A stretch of DNA of 64,000 nucleotides, taken from the NCBI GenBank assembly GCA_041395625.1, contig JAWLAE010000007.1, positions 1 to 64,000 of the forward strand. Direction: 5' to 3'. The DNA comes from CADEED01 sp041395625. GTDB lineage: Bacteria > Pseudomonadota > Gammaproteobacteria > Steroidobacterales > Steroidobacteraceae. The notes beneath the pieces were generated by a model, which was not told the DNA's origin, made no database searches, and saw only the letters and a program-made list of their open reading frames with translations. The position numbers and the translations under genes are program-made. Below are positions 55,277-62,463 of this stretch, piece by piece (the stretch's first letter is position 1; each line of letters starts with the position of its first letter).

Positions 55277-55339
55277 AATGACTCGGCGCGGACCGCGCGA
55301 GCGGTGCCGTGCCTGTAGTCTAACAACAGCGAGAGTGAT

Positions 55340-57157
55340 ATGTATCGCGCACCCGTCAAGGACATCCGATTCGTACTCGATGAGCTCATCGACACTGGGC
55401 ACATACGCGAGTGTCCGGCCTTCAGTGATTACTCGGCCGAGACTACCGAGGCTATCCTCACCGAGGCCGCGCGCTTCGCCGAAACCGTGCTCGAGCCGCT
55501 CTGCAAGAGTGGCGACACCGAGGGTGCCAAATGGACTCCTGAGGGGGTGATTACGCCCAAGGGCTTCAAGGAAGCCTATCAGCAGTACGCCGAGAACGGC
55601 TGGGCCGGCTTGCGTGCCGTCACGGAATTCGGCGGCCAGCATGTGCCTATCGTGCTCGGCACGGCCGTCGAGGAGATGTGGGCGGGTGCGAATCTTGCCT
55701 TCAAGCTCTGTCCGATGCTGACGCAAGGCGCAATCGAAGCGCTCGAGCAGTATGGGACGCCGGAACAGCAACAGACGTTCCTGCCCAAGATGGTCGCGGG
55801 CGAGTGGACCGGTACCATGAACCTGACCGAGCCGCAGGCAGGCTCGGATCTGGCGCAGATCCGCACGCGTGCGGTGCCGGACGGCAAACACTACCGACTA
55901 TTCGGCCAGAAAATCTTCATCACCTACGGCGAGCATGATTTCACGCCGAACATCATCCACATGGTGCTGGCGCGGATCGACGGTGCGCCGCCCGGTGTAA
56001 AGGGCATCTCGCTGTTCATCGTGCCCAAGTTCCTCGTCAAGGCCGATGGTTCGCTGGGGGAGCGCAACGATCTCAAGTGCGCGTCGATCGAACACAAGCT
56101 TGGCATCCACGCCAGCCCCACCTGCGTGATGATGTATGGCGAAAAGCAGGGTGCGCTGGGCTATCTCGTGGGAGAACCCAACCGGGGCCTGGAATACATG
56201 TTCGTGATGATGAACGCCGCGCGGCTATCGGTCGGACTCGAAGGCTACGCGCTGGCGGAGCGAGCCTTGCAGCAGGCGTCGGACTGGGCGCGCACCCGCG
56301 TGCAGGGCAAGCCGCCTGCGACCGCGGCGCGCGTCGGCCGCAGCGCCTCGATGGGCACCGGCACGTCCCCGGCACCGATCATCGGCCATCCGGACGTGAA
56401 GCGCATGTTGCTGACGATGAAGTCCTATACCGAGGCGATGCGCGCGACGGCGTTGTATGCGGCTTACCAACTCGACCTCGGTGCCCAACACGCCGACGAA
56501 GCGCGGCGCATGGCGGCACAGGCCCGTGGCGATCTGCTGATTCCCATCGTCAAGGGATTCAGCACCGAGATGGGTATCGAGATCGCGTCGATCGGCATCC
56601 AGGTCCACGGTGGCATGGGCTATATCGAGGAAACGGGTGCGGCGCAGACCTTGCGGGACGTGCGGATCACCACCATTTACGAAGGGACGACCGCCATCCA
56701 GTCGAATGATCTGATCGGTCGCAAGGTGGGCCGCGACCGGGGCGGGGCGATGTTCGCGTTGCTCGATGAGATGAAGAAGGAACTGGACTCTGCCAAGCCC
56801 GGCGAGCCAGCGGCGGCGACTGCCAAGGCCGCGGCGCTGGAAGGCGCGGCGCACCTGCGTGCATCCACCGAGTCCTTGCTGCAAGCGCTGGCGACCTCGC
56901 CCGATCGAGCCATGGCGGTGTCGGTGCCCTATCTCAAGCTGTGCGGCACGGTGATCGGCGGGTGGTTGTTAGCCAAGTCGGCGGCCGTGGCAGCGGACAA
57001 GCTCGCAGCCAAGAGCGCCGACAGCAGCTTCTACAGTGCCAAGCTGCGTACGGCGCACTTCTATGCCGAACAAGTGTTGCCGACCGCGGGTGCATTGGCG
57101 CGCATCGTGCAGTCTGGCGCGGGCAGCGTGGTCGAGACGGACGCGGAACACATTTAG
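55340..57157 (+). CDS. Acyl-CoA dehydrogenase, long (about 600 aa) form
   Basis: FAD enzyme that oxidises acyl-CoA to enoyl-CoA; 605 residues, like the FadE5/DmdC-type long forms. FAD- and substrate-binding blocks are MNLTEPQAGSDLAQIRTRAV (about 160-180), GQKIFITYGEHD, and KLGIHASPTCVMMYG. The catalytic glutamate is expected in TTIYEGTTAIQSNDLIGRKV (about 445-465). The last 120 residues form the extra C-terminal domain. The gene is followed after 15 nt by an exported aldo-keto reductase. Confidence 0.93.
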   Translation: MYRAPVKDIRFVLDELIDTGHIRECPAFSDYSAETTEAILTEAARFAETVLEPLCKSGDTEGAKWTPEGVITPKGFKEAYQQYAENGWAGLRAVTEFGGQHVPIVLGTAVEEMWAGANLAFKLCPMLTQGAIEALEQYGTPEQQQTFLPKMVAGEWTGTMNLTEPQAGSDLAQIRTRAVPDGKHYRLFGQKIFITYGEHDFTPNIIHMVLARIDGAPPGVKGISLFIVPKFLVKADGSLGERNDLKCASIEHKLGIHASPTCVMMYGEKQGALGYLVGEPNRGLEYMFVMMNAARLSVGLEGYALAERALQQASDWARTRVQGKPPATAARVGRSASMGTGTSPAPIIGHPDVKRMLLTMKSYTEAMRATALYAAYQLDLGAQHADEARRMAAQARGDLLIPIVKGFSTEMGIEIASIGIQVHGGMGYIEETGAAQTLRDVRITTIYEGTTAIQSNDLIGRKVGRDRGGAMFALLDEMKKELDSAKPGEPAAATAKAAALEGAAHLRASTESLLQALATSPDRAMAVSVPYLKLCGTVIGGWLLAKSAAVAADKLAAKSADSSFYSAKLRTAHFYAEQVLPTAGALARIVQSGAGSVVETDAEHI

Positions 57158-57172
57158 GTAGGCACGAGCATC

Positions 57173-58111
57173 ATGAAACGACGGGAATTCCTGGCGGCTG
57201 CGGCGACGATGACAGCGGCAGCGCACGCGACGATCGCGAGCGCGCATATCGGCGGGCACCTCGATGACGAGGGCAAGGACATGATCACGCGCAAAATACC
57301 GTCGAGTGGTGAGGCGTTGCCGGTGATCGGGCTGGGCACGTCTGGTCCGTTCGAAGTGGGCATGGAGGACTCGGCGCGGGCACCGCTCCGGGAAGTATTA
57401 CAGGCATTTTTCGCGTCTGGTGCGACGGTCATCGACACGTCACCGATGTACTCCACTGCCGAGGCGGTGCTGGGGGATCTGCTGACGCCGGCGCAGCAGG
57501 AGCGGGCCTTCATCGCAACCAAAGTCTGGACGCCCAAGTCGTCCGGCAATGCGGCGACACTGGGCGTCGAGCAGATGACGAACTCCATGCGACTGCTGCG
57601 TCGCGAACGCGTGGAACTGATGCAGGTCCACAACCTCGTCGATCTCGATGCGCATCTCGCCACGCTGCGGCGCTGGCAGGACGCAGGCAAGATCAAATAC
57701 ATTGGCATCACGCATTTCACCGTTGCGTCCTATCCGCAGCTGATCGATATCATCCAGCGGGAGCGACTCGATTTCGTCCAGTTCAACTATTCGGCGGTGA
57801 CGCGAGAGGCCGAGCAGCGGCTGCTGCCGCTGTGCGCCGACAAAGGCGTGGCCGTGCTGGTCAACCGGGCCTTCGAGGACGGCAAGCTGTTCGAGCGGGT
57901 GCGCGGCAAGCCCGTGCCGGACTGGGCCGAGGAATTCGATGCGACCACTTGGGCGCAAGTGTTCCTGAAATACGTGCTCGCGAATCCCGCGGTCACCTGC
58001 GTCATTCCAGCGACCGGCAAGCTACGCAACATGCGCGATAATTTAGCTGCGGGCCTGGGGGAGTTGCCCGACGCGGCGCAGCGCGCGCGGATCGTCGCTG
58101 CTCTGGCCTGA
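57173..58111 (+). CDS. Tat-exported aldo/keto reductase
   Basis: 312 residues. The N-terminus MKRREFLAAAATMTAAAHA is a twin-arginine signal (RREFL), so the enzyme should fold with NADPH before export. The barrel keeps the catalytic residues D in VIDTSPMYS, Y in MYS, K in IATKVWTP and H in MQVHNLVD. VNRAFEDGKLFERV and VIPATGKLRNMRDN are late conserved parts. It is cotranscribed with the acyl-CoA dehydrogenase. A Tat-exported AKR is known in several proteobacteria but its substrate is not. Confidence 0.9.
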   Translation: MKRREFLAAAATMTAAAHATIASAHIGGHLDDEGKDMITRKIPSSGEALPVIGLGTSGPFEVGMEDSARAPLREVLQAFFASGATVIDTSPMYSTAEAVLGDLLTPAQQERAFIATKVWTPKSSGNAATLGVEQMTNSMRLLRRERVELMQVHNLVDLDAHLATLRRWQDAGKIKYIGITHFTVASYPQLIDIIQRERLDFVQFNYSAVTREAEQRLLPLCADKGVAVLVNRAFEDGKLFERVRGKPVPDWAEEFDATTWAQVFLKYVLANPAVTCVIPATGKLRNMRDNLAAGLGELPDAAQRARIVAALA

Positions 58112-58149
58112 CGCCGGACTGCTGCGTTAACGAACGAGACTAACGACGA

Positions 58150-58551
58150 TCAACCAGCGGCCAGCTTTGGCGGTTGCCAGTTGGCACTACTCGATTCGGG
58201 CTCGTCCGAGCGTGTATCCGCCGCGGCGAGTGGCGCCGCAGGCGTGGCGGTATTTCTGCGCAGTACCGGTATCGGTTCGTCGCCTATCAGGCTCTGACGA
58301 TTGTTCTCGAGCCAGCGCTCGATGTGACGACAGAATCTGGCGATCTCTTTCGTGCGGCGTTCTGTCACGCCGGCGTCACCGATCAGCTCATGTTCCTTGT
58401 CGCCGACTCGCCACCACCACTGGATGTGTTCGAGGCGCTCGCCGTCGCGGTACGGCAGGGTGATCGAGAAGCGGCGACTGTCACCGCGTCGCTCCAATTC
58501 CGCGAACGCGAAATAGTGTTGGAGTGGCCGCGGCAGTTCAATCACGCTCAT
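58150..58551 (-). CDS. Hypothetical protein
   Basis: 133 residues, not recognised. The N-terminal 90 residues look folded (LQHYFAFAELERRGDSRRFS, LEHIQWWWRVGDKEHELIGD, ARFCRHIERWLENNRQSLIG). The last 40 are Pro/Ala/Ser-rich and probably disordered. No signal or membrane segment is seen. It is alone on the minus strand between two plus-strand genes. Composition and codon use support it as a real gene; no function can be given. Confidence 0.6.
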   Translation of the reverse strand: MSVIELPRPLQHYFAFAELERRGDSRRFSITLPYRDGERLEHIQWWWRVGDKEHELIGDAGVTERRTKEIARFCRHIERWLENNRQSLIGDEPIPVLRRNTATPAAPLAAADTRSDEPESSSANWQPPKLAAG

Positions 58552-58730
58552 GCGTGGCTATGATAGCCTGTCGCGTGTGAGTTGACTTCGGGTTCTCTCA
58601 GCAGCGAGTCGACAAGAAAGTTCGTGGCCACAGCGTGGCGGCGGTGTGCGCTGAGGTAGACGGCTGCGGCGCTCACGTATACTCCTCGGCCAGTCCTCGG
58701 GTCCCGGGCTACTGCTTTTCCAAGGTTTTC

Positions 58731-60116
58731 ATGCGACGCTCCCCCTCGCTCACCGAAGGCTCGGTGAGTCGCACACTCATCGTTTTTGCTCTGCCAATCA
58801 TGGCGGGCAATATCCTGCAATCGCTCAATGGCTCGGTCAACGCCATCTGGGTGGGGCGCTTTCTCGGTGAAGCAGCGTTGACTGCCACCGCCAATGCCAA
58901 CACCATCCTGTTTCTGCTGTTAGGCGGGGTGTTTGGCGTGTCGATGGCGGCCACCATACTCGTCGGTCAGTACATTGGCGCCAGCCGTCAGCAGGAGGCA
59001 AAGCACGTGGTGGGGTCCAGCGCGACTTTTTTCGCGGGGATCTCGCTCATTATTGCCGTGGTCGGCAGCCTCACCAGTGAGCCACTGCTGCGCGCGATGA
59101 GCACGCCCGCGGACGCTTTGCCGCTGGCGGTCGATTACATGCGGGTCATATTCTACGCGGTACCGCCGCTCTATCTGTTCGCCTTTCTGATGTCCGTGCT
59201 CCGCGGCGCCGGCGATTCGCGCACGCCATTCGCGTTCCTGCTGTTGGCAGTGGTGCTCGATATCGTGCTGAATCCGCTGCTGATCTTCGGTTGGGGCCCG
59301 ATTCCGGCCTTGCACATCGCCGGCTCGGCATGGGCGACTTTCATCGCCAATGTGGTGAGTCTGATTGCCATGGTGACGTTCCTGTATCGCACCCGCAACC
59401 CGCTCTGTCTGCATCGTGACGAGCTGGCGCAGTTGCGGCCCGATCCAGTGATCATCGGCACCTTGCTGAAAAAGGGCATCCCGATGGGTTTGCAGATGGT
59501 CGTGATCTCGCTGAGCGGCGTCATGATGATCACACTCGTCAACCGCTTCGGTACCGACACCGCCGCCGCTTACGGCGCAGCTTGGCAGGTGTGGAACTAC
59601 ATCCAGATGCCAGCATTCGCCATCGGCATGGCCGTGTCGTCCATGGCTGCGCAGAATGTCGGTGCCGCGCGCTGGGATCGCGTGGCACGAGTCGCCAAAG
59701 TCGGCGTTGGTGCCAATATCGTGATGACCGGCATACTCGTCGTGCTGATCGAGATCTTCAGCCGTCAGGCGCTCGGGCTGTTTCTGCCGGCAGGCTCACC
59801 GGCTGTCGAGATCGCAGCCCGACTCAATCTGATCGTCGCCTGGTCGTTCGTATTCTTCGGCGTGTCGTTCGTGCTGTTCGGCGTGGTGCGCGCCACGGGT
59901 GCCGTCATGGCGCCTTTGATCATTCTCTTCATCGCGCTGATCCTGTTCCGCTATCCCTTTGCGATGGTGATGCTCGACCAGTGGCACGCCGATGCGATCT
60001 GGTGGAGCTTCGTGATCGCTGCGATGCTGTCAGCTGCCATGGCGATGGGCTACTACCGATATGGCGGTTGGCGGCAGGCGCGGATGGTGCCCGCGAGTCG
60101 CGCCGCGACCAGTTAG
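58731..60116 (+). CDS. MATE family efflux transporter
   Basis: Cation-coupled multidrug exporter, 461 residues, 12 predicted helices. The ATG at 58731 has AAGG 6 nt upstream; the 32 extra codons to 58635 are not supported. MATE features are LPIMAGNILQSLNGSVNAIW in helix 1, GQYIGASRQQEAKHVV, VLRGAGDSRTPF and SSMAAQNVGAARWDRV. It resembles the NorM/DinF-like bacterial group. The stop TAG (60114-60116) overlaps the photolyase stop on the other strand within AGTTAG. Confidence 0.93.
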   Translation: MRRSPSLTEGSVSRTLIVFALPIMAGNILQSLNGSVNAIWVGRFLGEAALTATANANTILFLLLGGVFGVSMAATILVGQYIGASRQQEAKHVVGSSATFFAGISLIIAVVGSLTSEPLLRAMSTPADALPLAVDYMRVIFYAVPPLYLFAFLMSVLRGAGDSRTPFAFLLLAVVLDIVLNPLLIFGWGPIPALHIAGSAWATFIANVVSLIAMVTFLYRTRNPLCLHRDELAQLRPDPVIIGTLLKKGIPMGLQMVVISLSGVMMITLVNRFGTDTAAAYGAAWQVWNYIQMPAFAIGMAVSSMAAQNVGAARWDRVARVAKVGVGANIVMTGILVVLIEIFSRQALGLFLPAGSPAVEIAARLNLIVAWSFVFFGVSFVLFGVVRATGAVMAPLIILFIALILFRYPFAMVMLDQWHADAIWWSFVIAAMLSAAMAMGYYRYGGWRQARMVPASRAATS

Positions 60117-61585
60117 TCGGCGGTGCCGCGCATCGTCTGATAGGCGTTGAGGGCACGGTCGCGGGTTTCCTTGAGATCGACGATCGGCGCCGGGTAATCG
60201 TGGTCGAGGCGCACGCCTGCCGCACTGAGTACGTCTGCAGGTGCCGTCCAGGGCGCGTGAATGTACTTCTCCGGCAGCTTGGCGAGCTCCGGTACCCAGG
60301 TGCGCACGTAGGCACCCTCCGGATCGAACTTCTCACCCTGGCTGACAGGATTGAAGATACGGAAGTACGGGGCGGCATCGGCGCCGCTGCCGGCGCACCA
60401 TTGCCAGCCCGCCGTGTTGCTGGCGAGATCCGCGTCGACGAGCGTATCCCAGAACCAGCGCGCACCGTCCTGCCAGGGGACTAACAGGTTCTTCACGAGA
60501 AACGAAGCGACGATCATGCGCACCCGATTGTGCATCCAGCCGGTCGCCCACAGTTCACGCATGCCGGCGTCCACCATCGGGATGCCGGTGCGGCCACGTT
60601 GCCAGGCGGTAAGTTGCGCGTCCTCCGCTGCCCACGGGAAGTCCTTGAATTCCGTGCGCAGTGGTTCGCTCGGCGTGTGCGGGAAATGCCACAGCAAATG
60701 ATAGGCGAACTCCCGCCAGTAGACTTCCGTCAGAAACTGATTGGTGCGCCACTCGGCAGCCGGTATCCGCTCCTGCTCGGCCCGCTTGCGGACGGCGTGC
60801 CAGATCTGCCGAGGTGATACTTCGCCGAAATGCAGGTGAGGGGACAGCTGCGACGTGCCGTCGATCGCCGGCAGATTGCGGTTCTCCGCGTAGCTCCAGA
60901 CGGTCGATTGCACGAACTGCCGCAAACTCGTGGCAGCACCGCGTTCGCCAGGTTGCCACTGCCTGGCCATCGCTTCGTACCAGCGCATCCTCGGCAGCAG
61001 TTCGAGCGCCGCCAGCGGCAAGGTCGCAGGCCAGTTCGCCGGACCTGTTAGCTGTTTGGGTACGGCGAGCGGGGCAATGGGGTCATCGCGTTTCAGGCAG
61101 TGTCGCCAATACGGCGTGAACACCTGAAATGGTTTGCCGGCTTGGTTGCGGATTTCCCAGGGCTCGTTGAGCAGGCTGCCATTGCTGCTGCAGCCCTCAA
61201 TACCATACGACTCGAGGGACGCCTTGATCGCTCGGTCGCGCTCGATCACGGCCGGCTCGTAGCGGCGATTCCAGTAGATGGCGCTCACATCTGCCGTGGT
61301 ACTCAGCTCCCTTAGCACTCGGTCGCTCACGCCGCGACGTAGCACCAGTCGCGAGCCCCGCTGGTGCAAGGCTGCGTCCAGCGCCGCTAACGATTCATGC
61401 AGCCACCAGCGCTGAGCTGCGCCCATGGGCCAGTCACCGTCCCCCAAGTCGTCGAGACAATACAGCGGGATGATCGGCTGGCCAGTGGCGACTGCCGCGG
61501 CGAGCGCCGGATTGTCGGCCAGCCGCAGATCCTGCCGAAACCACATGACTACCGCCAACGGGATGCTCCTCAACTGCGCGAACAC
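60113..61585 (-). CDS. phrB: Deoxyribodipyrimidine photolyase
   Basis: FAD-dependent light-driven repair of UV dimers; 490 residues. The N-terminal Rossmann domain begins AVVMWFRQDLRLADNPALAA. The C-terminal helical domain shows the FAD/DNA-binding signatures TSQLSPHLHFGEVSPRQIWH, NQFLTEVYWREFAYHLLWHF and MRELWATGWMHNRVRMIVAS, with the electron-path DADLASNTAGWQWCAGSG. It is a class I CPD-type enzyme. The start at 61585 is 17 nt from the divergent DUF1838-like gene. Confidence 0.95.
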   Translation of the reverse strand: MFAQLRSIPLAVVMWFRQDLRLADNPALAAAVATGQPIIPLYCLDDLGDGDWPMGAAQRWWLHESLAALDAALHQRGSRLVLRRGVSDRVLRELSTTADVSAIYWNRRYEPAVIERDRAIKASLESYGIEGCSSNGSLLNEPWEIRNQAGKPFQVFTPYWRHCLKRDDPIAPLAVPKQLTGPANWPATLPLAALELLPRMRWYEAMARQWQPGERGAATSLRQFVQSTVWSYAENRNLPAIDGTSQLSPHLHFGEVSPRQIWHAVRKRAEQERIPAAEWRTNQFLTEVYWREFAYHLLWHFPHTPSEPLRTEFKDFPWAAEDAQLTAWQRGRTGIPMVDAGMRELWATGWMHNRVRMIVASFLVKNLLVPWQDGARWFWDTLVDADLASNTAGWQWCAGSGADAAPYFRIFNPVSQGEKFDPEGAYVRTWVPELAKLPEKYIHAPWTAPADVLSAAGVRLDHDYPAPIVDLKETRDRALNAYQTMRGTAD

Positions 61586-61602
61586 TGCCTATACTAAAGC
61601 GC

Positions 61603-62463
61603 ATGAGAACCAAAACCGTCGTCAATCGACCCTATCGTCTGTCAGTGTTGGCGCTGCGCGCAGCATTGCCGGCGCTGCTGGGTATGTGCGCAGCGCTGGC
61701 GCCTGCAGCGCATGCGCGAGGATTCGACGCGCAGTCGTTCGCCACCTTCGTCGATATGCGCGTCGGTACTGGACAGCCGATCTACTGGTATTGCACCGGA
61801 ACCGTGTACGAGTATCCCAGCGGCAAGCCCCTGATGCGCATGGAAGGTATCGATACGGCGCGGCGCTGGCGCGACCCGGCCGCGCCGCAGATCGTGCAGC
61901 AATTGTCGCGCAAGACGTTCTTCTACCGCGATCTGCTGACGGACGCAGTGCTCACCAGCATCAACGGTGCGCCGCTCGCGCCGATCGAATATCCCTACCA
62001 GTACATCACCTATGAACTGCGTGACGGCGCGGTCCAGACTTTCGTCGAGCAGGGACGCGCGCCACGCCTGCAACGGATAGGCCCCGGCAACGACATGCAG
62101 GTGCGCATGGTGCGGGGCGACTACATTTTTACGGCGCCGCTATTCCTCGATTTCCCGGCCGGCAACGACGCCCGCTATCAGGCATTCGAGAACTACGATT
62201 TCATCGTGTCGGGCAAGCCGGATGTCGATCCGGCCACGCACCGGCTGAGCTGGTTGCGCTATGGGGACATTCCGGGTGTCGGGAAGACCGTCATGCATCT
62301 GGTAGCGTGGCGCATCGATCGGTACGCGGATCTGCCTAGCCCGATGCGCGACTATCTCGAAACCAAGGCACGCCTGTGGATGCAGCCGCCGGCGGATTTC
62401 GCAGAAATTCGGTCGCTACAGCAGGCGCTCGATCCGCAGCCGGCAGCAGCGACGCCTAACTAG
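61603..62463 (+). CDS. Exported DUF1838-like protein
   Basis: 286 residues with an N-terminal signal peptide (LPALLGMCAALAPAAHA). The mature part has PIYWYCTGTVYEYPSGKPLM, RMEGIDTARRW and a late YDFIVSGKPDVDPATHRLSW. These fit the DUF1838 pattern, though I am only moderately sure of the name. It is probably periplasmic. Its 3' end overlaps the convergent CHAT gene by 8 nt. Confidence 0.65.
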   Translation: MRTKTVVNRPYRLSVLALRAALPALLGMCAALAPAAHARGFDAQSFATFVDMRVGTGQPIYWYCTGTVYEYPSGKPLMRMEGIDTARRWRDPAAPQIVQQLSRKTFFYRDLLTDAVLTSINGAPLAPIEYPYQYITYELRDGAVQTFVEQGRAPRLQRIGPGNDMQVRMVRGDYIFTAPLFLDFPAGNDARYQAFENYDFIVSGKPDVDPATHRLSWLRYGDIPGVGKTVMHLVAWRIDRYADLPSPMRDYLETKARLWMQPPADFAEIRSLQQALDPQPAAATPN

